A stretch of 64,000 nt of DNA, from positions 33,587 through 97,586 of the forward strand of contig QANZ01037616.1 in assembly GCA_003254925.1 (NCBI GenBank). Reading direction: 5' to 3'. This document shows positions 32,457 through 43,846 of this stretch, in pieces; position 1 is the first letter of the stretch; each line of letters opens with the position of its first letter. A model generated the notes under the pieces. It worked only from the letters and a program-made list of their open reading frames with translations. It searched no databases and was not told the origin of the DNA. The DNA comes from Chamaecrista fasciculata. Taxonomy: Eukaryota; Streptophyta; Magnoliopsida; Fabales; Fabaceae. A program made the position numbers and the translations under genes.

Positions 32457-34740
32457 AATAATATCCCTAATTAATTAACTAGAAAGAGAGAGGGAGAGAG
32501 AGTATGTAGTATGTATGTATGTGTATGTCTAACTTGTCTAACTCGAATGAGTCGAGTGGAATGAATGTCTTGGCAACAAAATTAAACCAAAGGCTTAGCG
32601 AATAGCGTGTATCGTAACCACTAGTGAGAAACTAGAGGAGAGGAGACTCTCGGAGACACACTGGTGTCACAAGTTATGGTTTTCAGTGGAGAGAGAGAAT
32701 AACACACCAGCCTTCCTTTGCGTTTGAAGGGGACAAGCCAACACCTAAATTGGAGCCTTTTCTTTTTCCTTTCTTTTCCTTTTCTTTTTCTATTTAACTC
32801 TATATTTTATTTACTCCATAAATTCATTACTACAAGTTTATTTTCCCGGTTAAACTAAATATTAAAACACCTCACTTTCATTGTATTCAACGAAACAAAA
32901 GGACAAATTATGGTGGAAGTTACTTCGCAGCCCTTTTTCTAATTTCCATCCGCTTTACTATTCATTTTTCGCCCCTAATCTCTTCTTAATTTCATCTTCC
33001 CACATAAAAAACTAAAAGTTATTCTACTACAAGTATTGCAAACTTGGGATGGAATGCCATGTTAGTAACCATGCATGTTTTTACAAGCACATTAATTGAC
33101 TTTTACTCATTTAGAGAAAACGATATGTAAATGAACTGACTCCATCTAAATTATATATGTTGTTTCCTCAGCATTACTCTTAACTTATTATATACTTGGA
33201 TTCTTAATTTAACATGGTATTTTTCCTCAGGTCATATGTATATAATCTTCAGATATAACATTATTATGAATGTTAGTATCAAAATTTTATATTAGGAATG
33301 ACGTCATATAACAAAGTGGAGGACTTCATTATTTTGTTCAACAAATGTAGTAACTTAATTAGTAGCTTAGGTTAGTCGGAAGCAAGTAGTTTTGTATGAA
33401 AGTATATTCTATAATTAAAATTATAATTATAATGAGATATCATGTAAATGAAGTATATATGAGGGGAGGGGTGAGGTTGTTGTTGTGTGTTGAAAAGGGA
33501 GGCGCACGTGCAAGGGAGGAGGGAGTTTGATGAATGATGATGGCCGCAATGATTAGATTTATGTAATAATGCAGCGTAATAGATGATCAAAGTGGAAGAT
33601 GCAGAAGGCGTTGGGGTTAGTGAAAGGGTAAAAGTGTAAAAGAAGGAATATTAGTTGGAAAAATGGGTAGCAGGTTAGACAGGTAATTAAGCATTAGTTA
33701 ATCCCCTTAGGAACCGATCTAGCAGGTTTTTGTCGCTGAGATTATTACACCCTTCATTAGATTTCTGTTTTTTTAATATTTTGATTTTCTGTATTTTCTC
33801 GGGAGTAGTGCCAATTTTAAAATGTTTTTTTTTTTAAATGTGAAAAGAAGTGAAATTAGGAAGGCAGGAAGAAATAAAAAAAGGGAAATTAAGAAATGAA
33901 TGATGAATGAAACGTGTTGAAGAGTTCAGAGGTCTCGGCGTTTACTTATTTTGAGCCTCTGCTTAGCCACATAAGACCATGAGCGAGCGGGTCAGCTGTA
34001 TTGTTAGTGCTAATTAAAGTCTAAAGCCCCCGAGTTTTTATTTCAAGCTTCATGTTAATGCTTTTACCGTTTTCAAACTCATATCCACTCTTTTCTTGTT
34101 TTCCATGTTTTTTTTTTAAAAAATATATATATTTCATATTATCTTTTTAGAAAAACAAAAAAAGGGAAGAGTAATTAAATAGTGTAAAATTGAGAAGTAG
34201 TAGTAATTTCCGTAGAAGATGAGTGGTTGAGAGGGGTATAGTAAAATAGGAGTAATGGCATCATGCATGCATGTGAGTGAGTTTGAAGGGAGAGTTAAAT
34301 GTCGGCCATTGTTGCACGTGGCATGCGGTGAGAAGTGGAGACTCAGTAAAATAGAGCCTTCCTAGGATGGTGCCAATCCCTATGCCGTTATTATGGATAA
34401 TGTATTACTGTGCCACATTTATTGGTGCAGTGAGATTATATATAGATGTAACATGTATCGTCCTATCCTGCGTTCATGATCATTTTCATCGAAATTTGAA
34501 TCCATTGAGGGTATTTACTTACTTTATGGGTGCTTGAATTATAAGGAAGGAAGGGATGAGTATTGGGATTCTGGGAAGAAGGCCTGAAAAAAGGATGGGC
34601 AGCAGTGTGGTTGCTTGGCGTGGGGTTTTTGATTTTTCAGAGCACACAAAAATATACAGCTTGAATTTTTTTTTTTTAAATGAAATTATAGTGATGGAAT
34701 TTGAAAAGAAAGGAAAAAGAGAGATATTTGAGGTGGGGCC
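32457..34740. other. Upstream region of the GATA gene
   Basis: The first 250 bp hold a GA-rich leader (AGAGAGAGGGAGAGAGAG near 32483) and probable 5' untranslated sequence. The rest is AT-rich with scattered CACGTG words (33485, 34312). No gene is recognised; the frame at 33372-33590 has no support. Confidence 0.5.
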
Positions 34741-34748
34741 GGGGGATG

Positions 34749-34908
34749 CACGTGATGGAGTGTCAGGCATCATGTGAGTGCAATGGCTCGTGTCGAAAGG
34801 CAAGACCGACGGTGGTCAAATGACACGTGGCAGGCATCTGTGTGGCTTTTCTGTTTTCTGAGATGCTTCTTCGGCATCACGTGACGCCACGTGCCTCTCC
34901 CTCACGTG
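34749..34908. promoter_or_regulatory. Cluster of five CACGTG G-boxes
   Basis: Perfect CACGTG palindromes lie at 34749-34754, 34824-34829, 34878-34883, 34888-34893 and 34903-34908, five in 160 bp. The second is in ACACGTGGC, the consensus of ABRE/G-box sites bound by bZIP and bHLH factors. The cluster is about 2.3-2.45 kb upstream of the GATA start codon and could also serve an unannotated transcript to its right. Confidence 0.55.
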
Positions 34909-35846
34909 ATCTGTGGATGGATGCACTTAGCTTCCTGAGATTAATGAAATTGGGAGTGGCAACCCATTACCCATATATCTTCATTCACATTTCAACTTCT
35001 CTCAAAATCTTACCTTACTCGACGCAGACCACCTTCATTCATTCAAAATCAATTCACACAGTAGTTGACACTACCCTCCACCTCGCCACATAATTATCAA
35101 TAATTATTGCCCGTCCCATTTATTATCTCCTCCTCCCCCTCCTATCCATTTTATCAATTTCATTCTTATCCTTTCCAAAAATGCTTCTTCTACGCTCTAA
35201 CTCCATCCACATGCATGCCCAGATCAAATGGAACAGATTCTAACTAAATTTGGTTAGTCTAGTGGTCAACTCACTAGGTCGTTTAAGCAAGTGTCGGAGT
35301 TTGAATCTCACATTGTGTATGCAGTAACCAATTAGCCACCAACATATCTTTTAATGAAACTTAGATCCGTAAATGATTAGTTCTTGATCTGTTGGGTTGA
35401 GGGATACTTTGTGCAACCCAAAAAATGGAACAGATTCTCTAATTAATCTACAAAGTATGTCCAAGTTCGGAACCAAAAACAAAGAAAAGTAAGGGGTTAT
35501 ATATAGATTTTTCCTCGAAAGTTTTTTTATCGATCAGTTAGATCATTCATTCATTAGAATTTGTTTATCACGATGGATGTCAATGTATGCCACAGTGTCA
35601 ATAACCCATCGAAAATCCGCTTGGCTGGAGCTGCGCGGGACGTGTGACACTCAGCTTTTACCTATCAGAAAATACATACATGTTATATAATATGTCCACA
35701 TAGAAATATAAAAGCAACTAATTGATCGTTAAAGGTGTAATTACTGATTAGCGCATGATTAATTAAGCAACCCTGAGACACTTTTCCAATTGAGGGAGAG
35801 ACACTTAACAATCCCACGGTTAGAGCCCGGCCTAGCTATGGCATAG

Positions 35847-35877
<31 letters not shown>

Positions 35878-38615
35878 AAGACATTATTATTGTTTTGTTA
35901 ACTCTTCATTTCAGGTAGCCTCATGCACCGATATAATTAGTTTACGAAATTATTTGAGGGAGAGACGTACAGTTACTATTAATTAGCTGTGCCTAGCGAC
36001 GTACCAGTTATATATGTATGTGTGATGTGAGGTTATTTAGCTAGCTTCTATGTTGGAAATGATCATAAAGATGGCACAATATATTTGTCATCTTGTTTTC
36101 TAAAACTATATATCAAACAGGGTAACTGTTTATGTACAAATGAATTGTATTTGTAAAACACAAGTTATTAATGGTACTGAAAAGTTGGAAAGAAAGGGAG
36201 GGAGAGAAAGAGTGAATAGGGAGACAACTTTTTTGGTAAGAAATGGGAACAAGGTCCAAATGCAGTTAGACAAGCTTGTATAACAAGCCTATAGAAGAGT
36301 GTAGAACGTGTACGTTGCCATCCTAGCAAATTGCTCTGATTAATTCTCAGCTAAGCTAAATATATATATATATATCATACTTTTGGATTTCTTGAATTTG
36401 AATGCATACAAAGATTTCTTGATCATTCCATAAAGCACCGCCATTTTTAACTATGCAAGTAATCGCTTTCTTCGTCTTCCAAAGGTTTAATTTCCAACAT
36501 TTACGAAAGTTTTTTCTTTTGTTTTTGGGTACCCTTTCCACAATCAAGCATTTCTGAAGAGGGAATGGCCCATGCATGTGGAACTACAAGTACATTTAGG
36601 GCCTTTGGTCTCGTGCCTTGATTTTTGGGCCTTCTGGTGGAGTTCGCCACCATGAGGCTTACCAAAGTAGGCCCATTCTTATTGAAGCATTTGTTTGGGC
36701 CCGAAGGAAGCTTAATTTAGAAGCAAAATAGAATATCAAATAATTAACTAAATGATTAGTTCCCAACAATGAAGAAAAATATATATAAGTGAAAGCAAAA
36801 TATGTAGTTAGCCTTAGAATGTGTTATTTAGTATTTAGAGGTAAGGGAGAGAGTGAGGTATTATTATAATGGAAGAGATGTATATAACTATATTGTAGGG
36901 CCGGAATTGCTAGTTTTTTTTAAGGGATATTTAGAGTAATGAATAGTTGAAAACACATGTGACAGATAATAGATTGAATGGATGTTAATTATATGGATAT
37001 GATACGGAGGAATAGATGTTAAATTTGAAGGATATATAAGTATAAATATAAGTGAAGGGTGAGTTAGTGGGAATATTGGAGAGTGAGGAGTGAGGAGGAG
37101 GAGAATTGAAAAAAAAAAAAAAAAGGATTGGAAGGGACAAGGTGCATAGTGTTTGGGAATGTAGGGTAAAAGGAGAGGAAATGGATATGTGGAAATGAGG
37201 GGTGTGTGTAATTTGGAGACAAGAGTGATGAGTAAAAACATTATTATTTACTGAATCAAAAGCATTGTAAGATATATATGTACATGTATATGCACGCCAA
37301 TTTAATATTTATCTATAGTGTGTGTATGTATGCCATGCACATGTTGCATCTTGAGTGTTGACTGTTGAGTGTTGGGTTTAATCAATAAGCATTGGGTGAA
37401 ATAGAAATTAATTAGTGTAAAATTAGGGAGGAGTTCCCGAGGTAGGAAATTAAGAATGACTGAAGGAGAATGTCCCAACAAAAGCCACACGCCGAAAGAT
37501 AACCCCAACCATTTCCTTATTGGTGGTCCCTCTCCTCTAATTTCTACTATTTTATCTCCATTTTACATTCTTTCTCTCTTTCTTTTTCTTTTTTTTTTTT
37601 TTAAAAATATTTAAATACTACTGTACATTGCACCTGTAATATGTTATAGTTTCCGTTTGTTCTTTATATTATGTCTTATCTAAAAATAATTCTTCTGTAC
37701 TGCACTTAATAGTTAATCCACCTACCTAATATATATTATGGTTCTTTCCTAACTTTTTAATATGATAAGCCTCTCCATCTCATTACAAGTTTTAATTAAT
37801 CTCCCACAATTCTGTGGCCTAGCTCTCAACCATGGGTTTACTTGTTAATTGACCCAAATCATACATTATTTAAGTGTGCTTTTCTGTCCTGTCCATGGCC
37901 CAATGCAGTCTTCACCAAATTGAATATTTTTTTTTAAAAAAAAAACAAGTTAATATCCAGGAATCCGTAATCATAAATCTTTTAAGATAAGCAATACTTT
38001 CCTGATTCATTCCCATTCGTCTTCCTACCTATCCTAATTCGTTCTCTTTTTTTTTGATAAAAAACCTATCCTAATTCCATGTAAACTTGTAGTCTTCCAA
38101 CACTCACATAAATAATTATTTTCTTTGATGAATTTTAAAATATACACAACTGCATTTCATGATCACACTAAACTGTCGTCATGTGTGTTAACCCATGCAT
38201 TTTCTTTTTGGTGGTTAAAACAAAATGTGGATGAGTAAAAGGATAAAATAAAAAAAAAATGTGAATAAATATAATAAAAAAAATTTGTTTGAAGAAAAAA
38301 AAAAACTTGAGTTTAGTGAGTAGTGTGTAGAATGGGAGGCGAGGAGATGGGACACCTGGGGCAGTGGCAGAGAGCGATGATTATGTGAAGTGGGTTTAGA
38401 TTTATTTATTTAAATTAATTAAATAATAATAATAATAATACAAAAAAGGTGTAAAACCCAGAAACATATAGGAATTGAGGGAAGGAGTAAAGAGCACGCT
38501 GTGAGTGAGTGTGTGAAGCACACCCCACAATTCTCACGCGTGTGGGCCCCACTCTAATCCTATGGTCCCACCTCCCATTCCCCATATATTCCCATCTCTC
38601 TTTCTTTATTTCTTA
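34909..38615. other. Long gene-free region
   Basis: About 3.7 kb without a recognisable gene. It contains AT and TA/CA microsatellites (35850-35876, 36359-36374) and poly-A/T tracts. The open frames at 34827-35093, 36356-36577, 36888-37241 and 37302-37508 are short, compositionally biased and match no family I know. Confidence 0.5.
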
Positions 38616-40989
38616 CTAGTATGAGACCCGTGCGTTCGCACGGGTTTTCTCATTTTACTACATATCTGCACACATATGTTGATAAGATAGATATTAAACT
38701 ATTGTTCACATATAGCAATTTTGGTACCTATGTTGAGGAAGTAAGTCTGGTGGTGCCTATTGTTCACAAATATTAAAATTAGTAGGATTACATATCCAAA
38801 AACATGATACTGAAGTAAGTCAGGTTTGGTACCTATCTTTAGAAAGTAAAAGAGGATAATTATAACAGTTTTGCATATATTACAGATCCAAAAAGACTGC
38901 ATTTGCTTCTACCAAAATATTATACTTAGGCAAGTATTTGGAAATGGCAATAAGGAAACTGGAGTTGTGTTTTTTAGTCCATTTTCTCAATTTTGATGTG
39001 TTTTTTAGGCCTGCAAATGGACAGCTGTGGAGTGATCATGTCCTCTACGGTTTCATCATTAAGGTCTTCCAAAACCCCTTTAAGTTTTGAGGGTGTTATC
39101 TCAGCTCCAGTGGAAGAGATTTTTAGGTTGCTCTCAATACAAATTGATCCAGCATCCTATAAGTGAAATATTTAAATGAGTAGTATATGAGATTCTATTG
39201 AGTTGAAAATATTTAGATGCAAATAAATGATTCATCACCAGAGTTGCTGATGAATGAGCAGTATATTAATAACCCAAATGAATGAGCAGTATATTTAGAT
39301 GAGTAGTATATTCATAATATTTAGATGCAAATGAATGATCAATATATTTATATGGAAATGAATGAGTCAACAACAGAGTTTCAAAAAAAGAAACAGTCAT
39401 TTTCTGTTGAAAAGCAAACTAAAATTGTTGGAGTTGCAGGAATTTTCAGCAGAGGCACATAAATCAAACAGTCAGCAAATTTAACAAAGGCATTTGCAAT
39501 ATTAAACAGTAAATTTCAGCCAAGAAATCAGCAAATTTAACATGAAGTTTAAGGAAATGTTACATATATTATTGCAATGTAGCAAAATATTTGTTTGAGC
39601 AAGTTTCAGTAAATTTCTAAAAGCAAGTTTTTCAATAGCAAGTTTCAAATAGTCAGTTTCAATAAATTTCTAACAGCAAGTTTTCAAATGTTTCAGCAGA
39701 GGAACGAAATTAGAACAATGGATGACACACTATTGTGTGGGTGTGAGTGTGTCATGGAATGAGGGTTAATTCTCTCAAAATTTCACGGGGTTTTCCTTTG
39801 TTAATGAGTGTGTCAAAAATTCAGCAAAGGCATTAAGAAAGGAAACTTCAAATTTAGGAAGAGAGAAACATTAACAAAGGAAATATAATTTGAGCAAAGG
39901 CATTGGCATTGACNNNNNNNNNNNNNNNNNNNNNNNNNNNNNNNNNNNNNNNNNNNNNNNNNNNNNNNNNNNNNNNNNNNNNNNNNNNNNNNNNNNNNNN
40001 NNNNNNNNNNNNNNNNNNNNNNNNNNNNNNNNNNNNNNNNNNNNNNNNNNNNNNNNNNNNNNNNNNNNNNNNNNNNNNNNNNNNNNNNNNNNNNNNNNNN
40101 NNNNNNNNNNNNNNNNNNNNNNNNNNNNNNNNNNNNNNNNNNNNNNNNNNNNNNNNNNNNNNNNNNNNNNNNNNNNNNNNNNNNNNNNNNNNNNNNNNNN
40201 NNNNNNNNNNNNNNNNNNNNNNNNNNNNNNNNNNNNNNNNNNNNNNNNNNNNNNNNNNNNNNNNNNNNNNNNNNNNNNNNNNNNNNNNNNNNNNNNNNNN
40301 NNNNNNNNNNNNNNNNNNNNNNNNNNNNNNNNNNNNNNNNNNNNNNNNNNNNNNNNNNNNNNNNNNNNGGACCGTAAATTGAAATCGTAGCGGCGTGCGA
40401 TGGTTGAGATGGCGGAGCGGCGAGCGACGGACGGGTGAACAGCAAAGGATGAGAGAGAGAGTGAGACGGCAGAAGAGGGAGGACGTGGCTGACGACGGCG
40501 GCGCTCGTGGCTGAACTCCGAACGGACAGCGACGACCAAGATGAAATTTTTGGGAGGATGAAATGGTGAGAAAGAGAATAGGTAGGTGAGAGAAGGAGAA
40601 GGTGGAAAAAAAATGTGATGTTGAATTGATGAAATGAAATGAGGAGGGAAAACTGCTGAAATGAAATGGCTCTTTTTAAAATTCAAAATTCAAAATGGAT
40701 TAGTAAGGCAATATGAATTTGGCTCTGAAATGCAAATCAGGAAGAAGGATGGCGCCATTTTTTCAAAAAAAATGTTGCTTTTCTGAAAATGTAGAAGCTG
40801 TCACGTGTCAATCTCAGAGTGAGATTATTGAGGATTGAGGATCAGTAATAAAATAAACAAAATGAAAAATGAAAAATAAGGGACACATGGCGAATTCTGG
40901 CTGAGAGTGAGAATTAACAAAGTGGGGTAACTTGCAAGCAAAATTTGACACGTGGCAAATGAAAACATTGTTTTTTAAGGAGTTATAGA
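38616..40989 (-). mobile_element. Helitron, non-autonomous, minus orientation (about 2.4 kb, with assembly gap)
   Basis: Read on the minus strand, the element ends in the hairpin ACCCGTGCGAACGCACGGGT, then CTCATA and CTAG at 38616, followed by T. A plausible 5' end is TCTATAACTCC at 40989-40979, preceded by A, with GCCACGTGTCA and GCCATGTGTCC just inside, as often seen in plant Helitrons. The body has repeats of 'cagcaaatttaac' and 'aatgagcagtatat' type and a 455-bp N run (39914-40368). No Rep/helicase is visible in the known sequence. The open frames spanning the gap are artefacts of N translation. The 3' end is secure, the 5' end less so. Confidence 0.7.
39914..40368. other. Assembly gap (455 N)
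   Basis: Run of N inside the Helitron. The true length and content are unknown. Confidence 0.99.
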
Positions 40990-43846
40990 TTTCTCATAAA
41001 TTAACAGAAACAAACACACACACTATTTCTAGTTTGAAATGTATTTATTTAACATGACTAATAAATAAAGGTTTGAAGAAAAAATTCTATAGATTGTGAA
41101 CATATCTGAAATCTGAATGTGATGAGATGACGGGTAAAGCAGTAACACAATAGTTAATAGTTTCACTTTAATTTTACCCTCAAAGGTCAAGGCCCACACA
41201 TCCGTTGACATTATCTAATATTATCTTCTTTTTCTCACAAACAAAAGTAAAAGAATGTGATAGCCGCTGGATGGGTCCATGCCACTACCATCTTAAAGTG
41301 GTGGTGGTGGAAGAAGGCCTGGGAAGATTTTATTTACTTTTTATTAGGTCAAGCAAAAGCAACAATATTGCCTCTTTTTACTCCAACTATATCTATATAT
41401 CTTCTCACTTTTCTCTCTTTTATATTATATATTTCTTCCTTATCTATATATATGTAGATGTATGTTTTTCAAATCAAATCCATTGAGCTAGCGAGAGGGT
41501 GGATTAAAATGTTTTGGATGCGGAATGTGAAAGAATCAAACCCCACTTCTCCTGGTCTGCCATGCATTCTTCCTTCACCTCATTATTATATATATATATA
41601 TATCTCTCACACACATCCCCCCATTTCCCCTTTTTACAAAAACTTCCTTTTCTCCCATGGTGGACAGGTTTCACTAACAAGCAATCCCTCCTAAATTTAA
41701 TTTACTATATATATATATTTACAAATATGGACCAACCCCCCTTCTTTATTGACTTTACTTTGCATATTCATTTTTTGTGATTCACATTGACTTGTTCCTA
41801 GCTACCTAGCCAAGCTGCTCCATCCTCTTTCGTTTCTTCAATCAAATTTCAAACGCAAAAGGAATACCCCCTTTTCTCTCTATATAAAAGGTGCAGTTCA
41901 ATTTCTTTCCAAACCAACTAATGACTTATAATAATTACGACTTAATTAATTAATCAGTATTGCGACTATTATAAAAATAATAATTAAAAAAAAGGTAGAG
42001 TGGGCTACAAATGAATTTAAATATACTTAGGTCTGGACATACATCCACTACAAATTAATTTATACGCATGATGATTTTATTATACAAAAAAGTTACAAAC
42101 GTTTGAGACGATGAGTCATTTTTATTGCGTTACCGACCTGATCAAAAGTTGTGATATATATAGGAGTTAGTGATAAACTTGGACCAGACCACTTCTATAA
42201 ATTTTTGGTAAGAGCGTGTTGACCGACCTGATTATAAGTGTTACATTATTTCCAATGGAAGCTGTAGTGGGTTGAATTTATAAACACAAGACTTTGTCTA
42301 TCTATAATTTTCACTCTTTAATTACCTACCGTTGTTGCTCCACTAACAACATATATGTCAAGTTTGAAGCGTACGTAGTCTACAATGAATGGGACAAAGG
42401 ATTCCGTATCCCCTACGATATTCTGTTAATTAGTAGACAGAATCGAGAGATTTCACGGTAATTATGGAATAAGTGAACAAGATTTGCCAAATCTGAAGAG
42501 CATCTTAATCAATTATTTGACTAAAGTACACATACAATGAGGATAATTGTAGTTTTATACGCGTTCATCTCCACTACTATATATGCTTGATCATCACCAG
42601 CAACCTCAATAATTTAATATCACCGAAAATGATACGCTCCAGCATGGATTAAAAATCATGCCAAGATTTTTCTTTCTTAAAATTGTCTAGAACATGAATT
42701 TCGTAGATATCAGCAATATAGATTGGGCACATGATCGATTTCGTTGTGCTAGTGATATATGTGCAGTTTTCCATATATATATATATGTATATTTGTTAAT
42801 ATAATGTTAACAAATTAATACAATTATATGTTTCACCTACTTGCTGTCTAGTGAAAGTAATGATTAGTACTTGTGTTCAAATTTAAAAAATATAATAACA
42901 ACATAACATTTGATTAATTAGCTACCGGTTAAATATTAGTTTTATCTCATATATGTTTCTATACACAAATATATATATTTAATATTATTTACTAACTCCT
43001 TATCAAAAAAAAAATATTTACTAACTCATACGTTAATATGACGCTCAACTTGCGTGAAAAGAAACTTCATATTACACACACAACTTGTGCATTTATAAAA
43101 TCGTGTAAGGTTGTAATAAAAAACATGGGATTAAAATATAACAAATATAAATAACCATATATATATATATATATAGATGGGTTGTAATGTTAAAGTTTGT
43201 GGAAGAGCAAAAGTTGTCGAGAAGAGAAGCAACAAAAAAGAGTAATAATAGCGAAGGGTGGCAATGTGGCATGCATATTGGAAGAAGGAGTAAAAGACAA
43301 TCTACGTTTGACAGTGAAAGAGAGAAAGAAAGAAAGAAAGAAACAAGGGTGAAACGGTGTCCCCTTTTGTCTACATTGGGATTTCGGAGCAGCTCATGTT
43401 TAAAACTTTACAACCCACGCGTCGTCCTCAACAATCACAGTATTGTGGGTCACATTTTAATCCCCTCCCTTTTTATTCTCTCTCTCTCTGCCTCACTGTA
43501 TGTGTGGCAAGTGCCAAATCAAACCAGTGCAGTGCAACAACAAAAGCACCACCAAACACCTCAATCAAAACCAAATTAATAAGGGAAGAAGGAAGAAAGG
43601 AAGGGTTTCTCTTACAACCTCTATCCCAATCCCAACATACATATATTACTGCATTTTTCCATTCAATACATCTCTCTCATGATACACAACACAACTCTGC
43701 TTAATTCATTTCTTACTCATATTCTTCACTGAAGAAATCATCACCATATACACATATACATAAGGTAAACTCCTCCCTGGCCTTCTCAAATTCAAAAAAT
43801 CAATATAATATTCCTTGGATTTTGAATTTGAAGTGTGAAGGAAGGG
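40990..43846. other. Upstream region of the HD-Zip III gene
   Basis: About 2.9 kb without a recognised gene. From about 43430 to 43846 the sequence is pyrimidine-rich and then A-rich (TCTCTCTCTCTGCCTCACTG..., CACCATATACACATATACATAAG), typical of a long plant 5' untranslated leader. The small upstream frames (43187-43579, 43357-43704) have no recognised product; some could act as upstream ORFs. TA-rich microsatellites lie at 42774-42787 and 43159-43174. Confidence 0.5.

Noticed and set aside
35840..35880. AT/AC alternating tracts as functional sites
   Set aside because: Ordinary dinucleotide microsatellites, of which there are many in the window.
39813..40686. Long frames of 160-270 residues at 39.8-40.7 kb
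   Set aside because: They consist mostly of X from the N run; the flanking residues alone give no supported gene.
43835..43846. Extended start for the HD-Zip III protein (MKEG before MMAV)
   Set aside because: The upstream codon is GTG, not ATG; relatives begin close to the ATG at 43847.
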